Shown: positions 33,786 through 45,750 of the stretch, piece by piece
Layout: each line of letters begins with the position of its first letter
Numbering within the stretch: the stretch's first letter is position 1
Source of the DNA: Malachius bipustulatus
Lineage: Eukaryota > Arthropoda > Insecta > Coleoptera > Melyridae
DNA: 64,000 nucleotides
Direction of reading: 5' to 3'
Assembly: GCA_910589415.1 (NCBI GenBank)
Contig: OU342630.1
Span: forward strand, 62,182,186 to 62,246,185
The notes under the pieces: generated by a model
What the model saw: only the letters and a program-made list of their open reading frames with translations
Database searches by the model: none
What the model was told of the DNA's origin: nothing
Made by a program: the position numbers and the translations under genes

Positions 33786-35702
33786 AAATAGCTATTATCT
33801 TCCAAATTTGCAATGTGTCATACAAAAATTTACAAGAAAATGGGGTGCAACCTTATAAAAAAAACCGAACATGTCAATGTTTTTTTCTGTATTATCTTGC
33901 CTTGTTGACAAAACAAATATTAGTATAATAAATTTATCAAATGATTCTATATTTCCGAAGTTTATTGGAAACCTGAGTAGTGAGAAAGGAAAGTTCAAAC
34001 CTTTTTATACGAATTATTAATAGTGAACAATATTCTCTTTCAGCCTCTGTAATTTAAAGTTTTCACGGTTATATCGATGACACTATCGCACCAACATTGA
34101 ATTGTGAGACGTGCATACCTATTTGTTATAAAGATAAAATGTGAACAGAATTTAATATCCGATATCGAAAAGTAATATCATAAAATAAAATTGCTTTCCA
34201 GTCCTATTTTCGCGTTAGGGTCTGGGCCGGAAGTTGTGGGTGTCCCAGACAGGCCTAATATTTTAGCGTAACTATGACGCGATATCAGGATGCTACAGCT
34301 GCCTTTCCAAGGAAAGTGCTTCTAGATAATGTGAATTTAAAGCTGTCATTCCTTCTTCTATCCTGCCGGCCTTCTCCTTAATGATAAGGTTTTTTTTTTA
34401 TGAAGTTGATGGCGTATAATATTCATAACATTGAAGTTATTTTTAATCAACTTTTATTTTTAGGTCCAATATGAGGGAAGATTCTTCGTCAAAAATAAAG
34501 TTTGGTAAAAGATATTTATTCGCGTTTTTTCTTCTTATACTTCTTATACGTTTTTATGACCTACTTAAAATTTTTCCCTCTTTAGCAGTAATTTTAAGTT
34601 AAATGGCCTGATCTAAATTTGATCGCTTGAAAAATTGATCGGCGTGGATGTTTTTGAGGCCTCTTATTTTTTTATTATCTTTAAGCACCTACTCAAAGGT
34701 GAAGTGTATTAGGTCATTAGGTCACAATACTTAACTTTTAATTATTACAATATCTTAACTTTACTTTTTAAATATTATTAACTGCAAGCATAATGATAAT
34801 AATTACACTTTCGTATAACCAGATTAATAATATATCGGTATAGGAACTAAGTAGATAGTCTTCCCTCCCAGGGATAAAAAGCTAAGCTAGTCCTTTTTTC
34901 GGGATCACTCTCTGATAAGTTGGAGAGTTGATATTCAGGTCTTGGCCAGCTCTAGGATTACTTTTGTGTCTGAACACCTTTGAACATAAGACATTTTATT
35001 TTATCGGAATCACTTTATAGTTGTTGGAGAGATGAGGACAAAACTGTCTTGTATCTCTCAAATGGAGGAAAAGCAGGTTTTTATATGTTCGAGTCCCGTT
35101 CTCAAAATTCGTCTTGTCAAGTAGGGATCTAGCGCGCTGCAGCTTTTTCACAAAAAATCGCAATTGGTAGAAGACTTTTTCATAATTCCAACAAAACTTA
35201 AACGCCTACCATTTTCAATATCCCAGTATCCCAGACACACTGTATCTATATCAGATGGGAAAAACTTTTGTCCACATAATGGAATGTATTTTAATACCTA
35301 TGGTGTATTTATCTGTTTCGAGCTTTCAATATAAGTGTGTCGATATTGTCAGTTGGCTTTTTTCGTAACGCATAAGTTTTGTAACGAGTTAACGAGACGA
35401 GGAAGCAAGACTATGTTGTTAAACGCTAATAGTTCACGAATATTAATAGGTAAAGGTATATATTACCATATCCCTGGCTGCTTAGGTGATAAATCATTAT
35501 TCCCTTTACACAGTCGGCATAATCAATCAGTTGTCTGTTTCTGGTCTGGCGGGAACGTTCGTCAGCATGTAAATATATGCACAGTCATCCATAAAAGTTT
35601 AACGCCTATGCTGGTAGGCTTGTTAGTAACATTTACTCTTACAGAAAAAATTTACACGTCGACGTTTTAAAAATTATTGCGAATTAGACAATTTCTTATA
35701 TC
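33786..35702. other. Stretch without recognised genes
   Basis: A lone CCCAGACACACTGTATC terminus lies near 35230. A 111-codon plus ORF (35335-35670) shows no domain or supporting splice sites. Confidence 0.4.
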
Positions 35703-36578
35703 TACAGTGTGACCCATTTTTTCTTGAAATACCCTGTAGAATCTTAATTTATGGTGCGATTTTAAAGAAATTTCTCTTAAATCATAGAGCTTGATAAACT
35801 ATATTTTGTGAGCAAAAAGCGTCTCATTCCTACAAAATCCAAGGCCTACTAGATCAGTTTTTACTTGTAAAATCTCAAAAATTCATAGTAGCGATTTTTT
35901 TAGAAAAAAAACTGTGCACGCTACTGGATTCTCCAGCCCTCAAAACGGTACTGTACTAAATTTTATTGGAAATGTCAGAGTAATAAGGATCTTGCAGTTA
36001 TTTTATAAATTCATAATAGAACTCCGAATTTTCATTAATTTATTCGAAAAGGTCAAGAGAGACAAAATAGAAATTGTACGTCTAGTTGGTGATAATGTAG
36101 GTACTTTAATTTTTTAATTATAATTTTTTATTTATTTATTTTTTTTTAATTTTTTTTATTTTTTTTTATTTTTTTTTACTTTTTTTAATTTTTTTTAATT
36201 TTAATTTTTACTTATGATAGCTTTTGACCTTTTTCAAATTAATTTATGAAAATTTGGAGTATGAAAATTATGGATTTCTAAAATAACTACAAGATTTTTT
36301 TACTCTGACATTTTCAATAAAATTTAGTACAGTGCCGTTTTGAGGGCTGGTGAATCCCGTGGCGTGCCCAGTTTTTTTCTAAAAAAATCGCTAATTGAAT
36401 TTTTGAGATTTTACAAGTAAACACTGATCTAGTAGGCCTTGGATTTTGTAGGAATTAGACGCTTTTTGCTCCCAAAATATAGTTTATCAAGCTCTATGAT
36501 TTAAAAGAAATGTCTTTAAAATCGCACCATAAATTAAGATTCTACAGGGTGTTTCAAGAACAAATAGGTCACACTGTA
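35703..36578. mobile_element. 876-bp foldback element, TACAGTGTGACC ends
   Basis: Outer ends TACAGTGTGACCC and GGTCACACTGTA. About 35 bp inside each is a TACCCTGTAGAATCTTAATTT / AATTAAGATTCTACAGGGTGT end, so each arm begins with two nested termini. Arms of about 400 bp are close mirrors, and the centre is a 90-bp T-rich tract (36114-36205). A lone half copy lies at 8681-9045. A 67-codon ORF inside has no domain. Confidence 0.9.
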
Positions 36579-38463
36579 TAATATAACGGGCTGATATAAC
36601 ACAGGCCTTGCATGAAAATTTCTACAAAGAATATTCAGATTCGAATCCCCGTCTGGCCATTGATGTTTGGGCCTGTCTATCTAATTATTTAAATATTATA
36701 AAAATACTTCTGTGGCTGTATGAGCTACTTCTCGAAGCCCAAAATTACCAGAGTGGAGCGACTTTGTCTTATTTACCTAGTTAATTGATAGATGTTCCCT
36801 TAAAAAAAAAGAGAAAATAATGTTCCGTCTCCTGTTGAAAAGCAATAATGGAAGCGATCTGCTCTACTGATTTAGTTTCTTTATGATTTTAAGGTCACCT
36901 GAAGTGTAACAATTTTTCGTTCCAGGGAATCGTTAAATGAAAAATTTGCATTACCATTGACGGTATTATTAACTTCGGAGACGCTTGAAAGTTTACAGAG
37001 AGTTTTTGCAAGAGACTGAAATATTGCATTTTGTTATTGAATGCTCTATGTAGCAGTTGAAACTTTAATTTAAGCGTTAATCTGCATGAAAATTATTCGT
37101 TTTTTGTGAAACTTTATTTCGGAGTAGGAATTTTAATTGGACCTGTTACCGGACTGGATTTTTTTGCTGAGCGAGATATCTAAAAGATTCACATCAAAAA
37201 CAAACCATGGTATGCTGAAATAATTTTAAATTTTCTTTTTAAAATTTGAAGAATTCTAATTATTATTAATATAATTCTGTTTGAAAAAATCGAAGGATTT
37301 TCACGCGGGATGAAAACTGGATCAAACGTGGCAAAAAGTGTTCCCATTCGAGAAAATTATTTCAAGGATCTGAGAAGAAAACAAACGACGAGAACAATGT
37401 TTTTAATTAATATCAATATAACCAAATAATTAAAATTAATTATTAACTTGGAAAATTATTAATGAAAATTCCACTATAAGAGTACACAATTTATCAGCGA
37501 GATTAAAAGTAGAGCTAGAAAATTGTCTTCATTAGTAGTCTCCAGACAGACTCCTTCCTCATATACCTACTCCGTTCGCACGTCAGAATTCCCAGAATTG
37601 TTTGCAATGTCATCTTTATGACATGCCCTGAATTCGTCCTACCAATAATACGTACCTGAACATTATTAGTAATTGCTTGCACTTAACGCTGAAACGGTTC
37701 CCATTTCCATTCCAGAAGGAAATTAATTTTGAAGTTCTGCCGACGGGACCGTTCTTGCTTACGAATTCCCCGTTTTCCGCAACGAGCCATCGTGCCAGGG
37801 AACACTAGATGCCTGAAGTTCATAGTTCTATTAGTCACACATGTTCACAGGATCCGGGAATAAATTACCATCGGAATTGATTTCCCTTATTCGCTAACCT
37901 CTATAGCGTCAATGTAGTGACATTATTGCTGTGTCTGCATTTGGGGTATTCATGCATGCACATGCACCTTCAGGAACGGAAAGATTTTATTTCGCTTTTT
38001 TTTTTTTAACAGCGTGGACGGAAATTTTCTTAAATGTATTGTTGGCTGAACGATGCTTCCGGTTTTCTTTTCTTTTAGTTCTAGCTGGTTTGATGGAGAA
38101 ATTGAAACTATGAATATAAGAATTTTTTTATACGTTTTATCGATTTTATATCTACAATTCAGATCGTTTGTCACCTGAGCTGGAGCTTTCCTCTTTTCCT
38201 ATTTTCCCCCTCTTTAATGCTTCATCCTAGACAGCAGCTCTTGGAGGCGTCTAACTTGCTCCTGCCAAATTCTCCGATGTCGGTACTTCGCATTATGGAG
38301 ATGATTCCCGAATGGAATCAATCTACCTACAACTGGTTCATCAAATCGTCAATCAAATTAATCTTTCCCGCTTGAGGTTACTATTTAAAGTCACTTTCAA
38401 TTTCTTGATAATTTTCTGGTATAACTTTCACTTATCCCTTCTTCCATGTAACATATAACAATG
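36579..38463. other. Long stretch, no gene; possible SINE-like piece
   Basis: GATTCGAATCCCCG at about 36648 resembles a polymerase III B box, but no A box was convincing. The part 37590-38340 is a little GC-richer and non-repetitive, as a regulatory region might be; nothing specific can be shown. Confidence 0.3.
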
Positions 38464-39239
38464 GAACAATGGAAAAAGCTCACACACTTCAACTTCAAAT
38501 TTTTATTTGACATCTTTTAAGCTCTAATTCAATTTTTACATCCATCGTTGCTCCCGCCCCTACCATTGTGGTTATATACAAGGTGTCCAGGTATGAGTGT
38601 AAGAGCTACACGTGGCGACCTTCCTTGGACTATTTTGAGTAAAAAATCTTAATACAATAATGCTCTAAACGTCTTCACGGTGCCACAGGAGGTCATCAAA
38701 GTTAGAAATTCTGGGTCACAAATATGCATATTATTGAACTTATATTTCCTTTTGCAGTTACGGTTAACATTTTCAAAGACTTTTGCAAAGTCTTATTTCA
38801 TTTAATTTTCGTAACAGTGCAATTATTAACTTTTTCAACATTTCCTAATTTTTATTTTTTTTTTGAAATGTTAAAAAACTTAATAATTGCACTGTTACAA
38901 AAATTAAATGAAATAAGACTTTGCAAAAGCCTTTGAAAATGTTAACCGTAACTGCAAAAGGAAATAGAAGTTCAATAATATGCATATTTGTGACCCAGAA
39001 TTTCTAACTTTGATGACCTCGTGTGGCACCGTGAAGAGGTTTAGAGCATTATTGTATTAAGATTTTTTACTCAAAATAGTCCAAGGAAGGTCGCCACGTG
39101 TAGCTCTTACACTCATACCTGGACACCCTGTATATTTTTTAAATGACAACCTACCGTTTTTTTGCTGGAAATCGGTAGTCCAGATTTTTCTGAACATGGC
39201 GATTCCTCATAAGTAGGGACTAGAAATTACAGCTTTTAA
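38464..39239 (+). repeat. Inverted copy of a transposon end, split by an insertion
   Basis: The parts 38464-38576 and 39133-39236 together match the reverse complement of 40000-40170: AAATTTTTATTTGRCATCTTTTA, CTCCCGCCCC-ACCATTGTGG, TTTTTTTGCTGG and CCAGATTTTTCTGAACATG. The palindrome 38577-39132 interrupts it. Confidence 0.8.
38577..39132. mobile_element. 556-bp nearly perfect palindrome with TA duplication
   Basis: Ends TACAAGGTGTCCAGGTATGAG and CTCATACCTGGACACCCTGTA. The arms of about 270 bp differ at only a few positions; the centre is a poly-T/A loop near 38857. It is inserted in a transposon end whose uninterrupted counterpart (about 40080) shows that a TA was duplicated. No meaningful ORF. 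This is the cleanest evidence that the palindromes transpose like Tc1/mariner elements. Confidence 0.9.
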
Positions 39240-40183
39240 TACAGGGTGAAAACTTGGTGACAGATTATGAAACTTATCTTTTTATTTTAAAATAAAAAAT
39301 TCAACAATAAACGTGTTTTTTGTATCTTATAAATGCTCAAAATGTTCCCCATTCACGAAGTAAATCTATTATGGAATTCTTCCCTCACTCCATTTAATTC
39401 GTCCGGTTTACGCTCCTGATTTCTGCGTTTATTCTAATTCTTAAGTCTTCCAAATTATTAGGTTGTGTTTTAAAAACCCGGTTTTGTAGATGTTCCAAAA
39501 AGAAAAAATCTAGCGGTGTAAGATCTGGTGATCTTGCTGGTCATTCTATGTAACCTTTTCTTCCCATCCACCTGTGAGGAAATACTGCCTTTAAATACTC
39601 CCGTTCAGGAAGAGCATAGTGCGGTGGTACACCGTCTTGTTGAAGCCGTATTCTTTCATTCGGAATATTCGGTTGCAATAGATTTGGAAACAACTATGCT
39701 AAAATCGGGTCAATTTGGCCCCTTATCATATTCATATATGAGATTTTCTGAGAGAATGATATGAGATTTGAGATTTTCTATGAAGATAGGTCCAACCATA
39801 TGGTCACCTACAATACCAGCCCAAACGTTGACTTTCTGAGGACGTTGTGTGACTGTCGCATCCAGTGGGGGTTTTCTTTCGCCCAGTATTTGCAATTTTG
39901 CCTATTTGTCGCCATTCAAAAGAAATGTTGCTTAATCTTAGAAAATAATATCTGCAAGAGAAATACCTCCTCCATTTAACAAATCAGAAACTATCGACTT
40001 TGACCGCACTTCCGAGGTATCGTCATGTTCAGAAAAATTTGGATCATCGATCCCAGCAAAAAAACTGCAGGTTGCCATTAAAATATGGCCACAATGGTGG
40101 TGCTGAGAGCGGTGGGGGTGAAAATTAAAATTTAGGCATAAAAGATGCCAAATAAAAATTTCATAAGTGCGTTCCACACTGTA
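39240..40183 (-). pseudogene. Broken Tc1/mariner-type transposase element
   Basis: The element runs from TACAGTGTGGAACGCAC (rc, 40183) to TACAGGGTGAAAACTT (39240). Minus-strand reading gives, in several frames, LNGDK, KENPHWM, VNVWAGIVGDHMVGPIFIE, QQDGVPPHYALP, FPHRWMGRKGYIE-stop-PARSPDLTPLDFFLFGHLQ and NGEHFEHL at the end, which is the C-terminal half of a DDE transposase with the second Asp (QQDG) and the third catalytic region (PDLTPLDFF). At least three frameshifts and stops are present, including a TGA where the family has Trp. The N-terminal DNA-binding part and first Asp are missing, so it cannot work. A conserved leader-like segment of about 200 bp lies at its 5' end. Confidence 0.85.
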
Positions 40184-41913
40184 TACTGTTGTCACTATTA
40201 AAAAAGTCCTTGGAAATTACACATTTTAGTTTTTTTAACCTTTCAACAATAATTAATGGGGTTCTTCGCTCATAATAATTAGAAAATTATATGAAGTGTA
40301 TTGCTATTCTTACTACCTTCGTTTTTCAAGATTTTGTTTGAACATTCTTCTTTTTTCACCAATTTTGTCTTCAAATCTCAACTTGGGCCCATTTTACTGG
40401 ATGTTTTCAACCACATAATTGTATAGGTCCCAATTTGACCGTTTTTCACCTGTCTTTCCTAACTTCTCTCTAATACCTGTTTTCATTCTCATTTTGGCAA
40501 TTTAGTGGTTAACTGTGAACTAATTTTTAATATGAAAAACATTTGAATATAACTTAAGGACAGGGCTGTATAACTTAAGAATTCTTGATGTGGTAGTCCT
40601 GTTCATATTGTCATGCTCTAGAGTTTTAAAAATCATTTTAATTGTTAATTCGATTCGATTATCTCAATCTGTTTATCAGATGCCCTGACAAGTAAGTCTG
40701 GGACAGTTTGTATATCATATGACGTCCTTTATTGCTCCAGAGCGAAGATTCAATTTAAAGTTTTAAATTTAAAGTATGTATACACATGATTGGAGTAAGC
40801 GACTCTACCAGGATAAAACTTGAATCTTGGAGTCTAGGTTCTTGAATGCCATTATTTTTTTTTTACTAAACTAACGAAATTTTATACTAGAAATTCAAAG
40901 TTTATGCAGTGTAGTCTAGGATAACATGCCCTCTCCGAAAATGTACTTCCGCAACTCTGCGGTTATTAGGGTTAGAGATAGGGTCTTCGTAAAGGATTAG
41001 GCTAGCCATTTATATCACAATTTGCCCTTCTGCTTTAAGCGTGTTTCATTACAGGTTCTCAGGGCCAGTAAAGACGGTTCTCAGGGCCGCTAAAGAAACT
41101 ATTATAAATCGTTGTTTTTTTTTTAACGTACGTCGTACAGGAAATAAAATCCCATCAAGGATGCAATATGAAAGATAGAGAAAATATAAATGTGGAGTTA
41201 GGGGAAGGGAAGTTGTGAATATAAGTCAAATTAAACTTGTCTTATACACATAGCTAAAAGCCATGAAATTACCCATAATTCACTCGTATAATAAGTATGT
41301 GACCTTGCCATCATACTAGCTCATTAGCATTAATATTAGTATGTTCCAAAAAATGAGTCAATCTTTGTGTTGTACGAATATAAAAGATGAATCTTTATCT
41401 GCCCTGTGCACTTGTAATGATAATAAAAAGTATTTGCGGAGTTTTCAGTTGAAAAGCGCCTGGATTTTAGCAGAAAAAGCAGTCACGGAATATATTTTCT
41501 CAGTCTGAATAAAAGGTCCATAAAAGAGTTTGGAGTTCCAGTTTACGATCTGCCATAAAGAGGGGGATTTTGTTTTAATTCAATACCAAGTTCTTTATGA
41601 TGACGTCAGCCATTTTATAAAAATATTGAATCTTCAGGAATACGAATAAAATGTTTGAATACGAGAAGGTGCAGTTACAATTCTTTGTTTTTTTTTTCTT
41701 TGTCAAATCAAGCGAAAAAAGAAGACGCAAGAGTTTTGTGCAAAAAAAAAGAATAAGACAGTTTCTGCAGCAGAAATAGCGGAATAATTAATAAGCCTCC
41801 TTAACTTGAAATTGAAGGGCTATTATAGGAAAGCCTTCTTGAAGATGTAATAAAATACCCTAACTTAAGAAGATACAGATTAGATACCATATCTTATTTA
41901 ATCTTAAGGTGCC
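40184..41913. other. Stretch without recognised genes
   Basis: A lone CTGGGACAGTTTGTATA end lies near 40698. No ORF with a recognisable domain. Confidence 0.4.
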
Positions 41914-42153
41914 TCTCCACCAAAGCAACACACATGAACATTTTGTTTCCATTTGTTGCTTCTTGTTCCAAATTTTAGAAACTTCGAGAAACAAGTGCAA
42001 AATATTGCGTGCAAACAAATGGCAACATACAACAAGCAACAACTTCTACTAGCAACATCACGGAACATATTGAGCAACGTACTAGGAACATTCGTAAGCA
42101 TTTCGGAAATTTGGAACAGAAACATAAATGTTCCCCTTTGTTGCTTTGGTGGA
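41914..42153. mobile_element. 240-bp MITE with CCACCAAAGCAAC ends
   Basis: TCCACCAAAGCAAC and GTTGCTTTGGTGGA are inverted, with further mirrored blocks (GAACATTT-G, TGTTCCAAATTT). ORFs of 60-115 codons on both strands here are shadows of the repeat. Confidence 0.75.
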
Positions 42154-42244
42154 TACGTGTCTTTATACCGACCACTAAGCAATAAACAGTACAGGGCACT
42201 TTTTTGTCCCTGACAGAGAGTCTTGATTTCATAATATGGATAAA

Positions 42245-43370
42245 ATACCATAAAGCCGAGATAGCCATTTTGGGAGATTTTAATGTACCTACCTATATAA
42301 CATCAACTGGCTTAAATACTCAAACTTCAGTGATGAAGAAGGTCGTGAAGCGGAATCGCGACAAGCTGTGGTTTTACTCAGCTCGTTGACGAACAAACCC
42401 GCATTCCCGATCACAAGGGAGAATTCACTAGCTTTCTGGATCTTTTTCTTACCACGAACCCTCAAAAATATACTATCATGATGAAAGCTCCACTGGGTCC
42501 TCCACTAGGACATCAAGTGTCTGACCAATTAAGGTCAAAGAAGCAAGTAAACCGCGTATAGTCTGGCACTATAGTTCGGCCAAATGGAAAGAATTCAGGG
42601 AACATTGTGGAGCTTTTCCATGGCTTGATCTATCTAATGATCTCGTCAATCTGACTGGAAGTCTATACATTCCCTTTAAAAAAAAAACAGCCCTCAAATG
42701 CAAACCTTGGTGCAACAAAAGATTCCAGGAAGCTGTCGCCTGCAAACAACTGATTTCGACAATGGTGAGAGAGTCCCGACGGCATAAATCACCACAATTT
42801 ATCCTTGCTCAAAACAGATTCAAAGAAATAATAGATCGAACCAAGGAAGCTCACAACCAAAGAATTAGGAACAAACTTCTCTCTTGCCCTAACGGTTCGC
42901 AATCGTTTTGGTCGGTCACCTTTCAGTCAGGGCAGAAACTGCACCAGATCCACTATTCCACCACTTACACGGATAGACAGGACTATCGTATCCATGGCTA
43001 CTGAGAAGGTGAACTTGTTGGCGGGCGTATTTTCTTCACGCTCTTCCGTCGACTTTCAGGAACAAATGATCCCTTCCGTAGAACCAAAAATGTCATTGTT
43101 TTCCGACAGCGTGTCATAAAGCGCATTATGTTAGCCCTTAGACCCATACAAAGCTTCTGGGCACGATGACGTACCAGTTATCGTACTTAAAAACTGCGCG
43201 GCTGAGTTGTCACCTGTTTTCTGTCGACTTTTCAATCTGTCTCATAAAAAGGGAATATTTCCTTCTTGCTGGAAACGCGCACGGGTCCAACCTATTCTAA
43301 AGAAATGCAGAAAGACCAATATAAATTATTATTGACTACTACTGCTAAAATTTATGAAAACTACCAGATA
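42245..43370 (+). pseudogene. LINE (CR1/jockey type) endonuclease to RT fragment
   Basis: In shifting frames: AEIAILGDFNV (the GDFN motif of the APE-type endonuclease), later KPWCNKRFQEAVACK and RFKEIIDRTKEAHNQRIRNK, then FWSVTFQSGQK, and the start of the reverse transcriptase PYKASGHDDVPVIVLKNC followed by AAELSPVFCRLFN, FPSCWKRARVQPILKK and TTTAKIYE. Order and motifs are those of a non-LTR retrotransposon ORF2. Several frameshifts and stops are present and it ends before the YADD box. It is dead. Confidence 0.85.
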
Positions 43371-44339
43371 ATACGAAATACTTTCTTTGAATAAAATAAG
43401 AATAAATTAATTTGTAATGCATTGAACATCCCATTTTTATATCCCAGTGAACGACAGTGTACGATTAACAATGAAGGATTTCAGATCCGAGCACAACAAC
43501 TATATTGTTTTGCAACTTACGAACTTTTCCAATTTATTTGTCATGGTCTTTGATGGCTCCAAGAGAAAAGCTATTGCTTATAACTGGAAACAAAAAAGTG
43601 TCTTCTGATTTCGAATGGATTAAATGAAGGCCTTAACATGTTTTAAAGTTTGAAAACAACAATCAGAAAGTGCGAAGTTCCTTGGAAGACAATATTAACG
43701 ACGATACAAAATTCCGTAAAAAACGGAATTTTCTCATCAGGATATTAAATTACTTTTTATTTGGGAAGAATTCTTTTAGAATACATATTAAACGAGGAAT
43801 AGAAAATAAAAATAGAGGTAAAAAGGTTATTTTTCTGATTTTGTACGTTTAGGAATTATTAACATTGTGTACCTAACGCTTTACCGTTTAAAATTCTGGC
43901 AAGCTGTGTTTGCGACTTCGAAAATTTAAAGGTAAATCGTCCTTTATAATTTAATCAATTTTTTCGGTTGTCTGTGTCTGCTAATATTTAGGTAAATAAT
44001 AAGTCAACAAGTTAACCCCATTACTGAGCGAGGACTTATTTTGCTCTTACAACTTTACCACTTCTTCAAGTTTCAAATTTCCTCAGACCCGGTTCTCCAG
44101 GTTTTCATATTCCATTTACTTCTACTGATATATTCAATAGCTTCTACTTTGAAGTTTGTCTGGTCTTGAAATGTTCGGAAACTGCAATCGTTTATCTCGT
44201 CTACATGTTGATTGTTGATCATAACTTGGAGAAGTTTTAGTAGAAAATAGATGAGTATGTTTAAACTTTCGTTGTCTATTTGGGAAAATTTTTGCATTTC
44301 CATTTATAAGACGGCGTTTAGGAAGTGTAGAAAACTTAT
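43371..44339. other. Gap between two retroelement relics
   Basis: The first part may be more decayed LINE. ORFs of 60 codons (plus) and 76 codons (minus) have no recognisable domain of their own. Confidence 0.35.
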
Positions 44340-45750
44340 TATGTCCAAGTTTTTCTTTTACATGGAAAAACAAAAATCTTAGAGAAACATTTCTGATTAT
44401 ACCCTTTGGTATGGTATTTGTATTGACGCTGTTCTTGCATATTCTTAGCACCTTGATAGACGTGAATAATTCTTCCTAATTTCCACACCAGAGGGAATCA
44501 TCTTGTTTAATCATCATCATCATTCATTTCTTTAATAATTGAAATTTACTGCTTTTCCATTTTGACCGAAACTGAAGTTCAAAAATAAATTCCTTAGACA
44601 ATCGGCTCCAAAAATGTTGTTCAATCTGCTGAAGTCATTGATATTTGGACAAGCAATTTTCTTTAATGTGTGTCATACTGGGATCTGACAGCTGAGTTAA
44701 TTTTTGAACAATGTGAAGGAGTAAGGACATCGAAATCTGATGAAATTGATAATTTCTGCTACTTGGGTTAGAGTAGTGTAGAATTGCCCATATTTCAGCA
44801 AGGCATTTGACATATCTGAAATTTAGAAGACTTTATTCCAGCCTCCCATGAGCTCCGAAATGGGGAGACAATACCTGTTTATTATTATTGATAAATTTTT
44901 TCAATTGAGATTGAGTACCTACGAAATTTGTACCATTATCGGAATAAACATGTTAAGGTTTACTACGTCTAGAACAAGATCTACGAAATGTTGCAATAAA
45001 GTCTCCAGACGCTAATAAATTTGAAATATGTACCTAAAAGATTATCTTTATAGAGATTAATGAAAAACTTATCAAGAAAACATCAGTGGCGTTTTGTTTT
45101 TTCGCAGTTTTAACATAATTGACTTTCTTGAAGCTTCAAGTATCGTCATCACGACGATAATCATTTGTCGAAAAAAATAATAATATGAAACGACGTGTAA
45201 TAATTTCTTAGATAATAAGCGTGCTTTGTTGAGGTAAATAACGTCATGTCTCAGCCGAGACCTTCACAAAATAGCATTTTACAGGGATCTGGTCTTAAGC
45301 ACGATGTTGTTCTAAATAAAAAAAGAAAAAAGAAAATCGTGTTTAGGATTCACTCTTTAATTAAAATAACAAGGTTTGTTGACGTTGTTTTGATATACAT
45401 ACACGATACTTCCAAGGAGTATATCGTCTGCAGAACGCTCTCGGTAAAACGGAATCTTGGATGAGTTCTGCTGGATTCAAGCTGTTGATACAAAAAATAA
45501 GTATTTTTTACTCTCAGCGAAAATCTTGTCTGCCAACAGAATATAGCTTTCTTAGACCATGTAAAATTCTGGAGAACATATAACTTAACTGAAGGAAACG
45601 TTTAGATGATTTTAAATTATGTGATGAATCAAAGGCACGAATATTAAAAAAATCAATCTTGTATATTTTCCATAAGGATTCAAAATATAGCCTCAAGAAT
45701 AGTTACTGAGGACTTGGTTGAGATTCCCTTGACTTGAACAGCAGATTCCT
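44340..45750 (-). pseudogene. BEL/Pao retrotransposon pol relic
   Basis: Minus-strand reading, in several frames: a faint RT/RNase H boundary (LADKIFAESK) around 45540, then the integrase IATFRRSCSRRSKP and YSDNGTNFVGTQSQLKKF at about 44940, SSWEAGIKSSKF, TTLTQVAEI, MTHIKENCLSKYQ, LQQIEQHFWSRLSKEFI, and last the DUF5641-like GKLGRIIHVYQGAKN and SKIFVFP near 44360. This is the order at the 3' end of BEL/Pao pol. Stops and frameshifts are frequent. No LTR was recognised. Confidence 0.8.

Noticed and set aside
35335..35670. 111-codon plus-strand ORF just before a foldback element
   Set aside because: Composition looks like chance; no recognisable motif despite several Cys and His residues.
41904..42268. 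Several overlapping ORFs of 86-115 codons on both strands
   Set aside because: All lie in the 240-bp inverted repeat at 41914-42153; they mirror each other.
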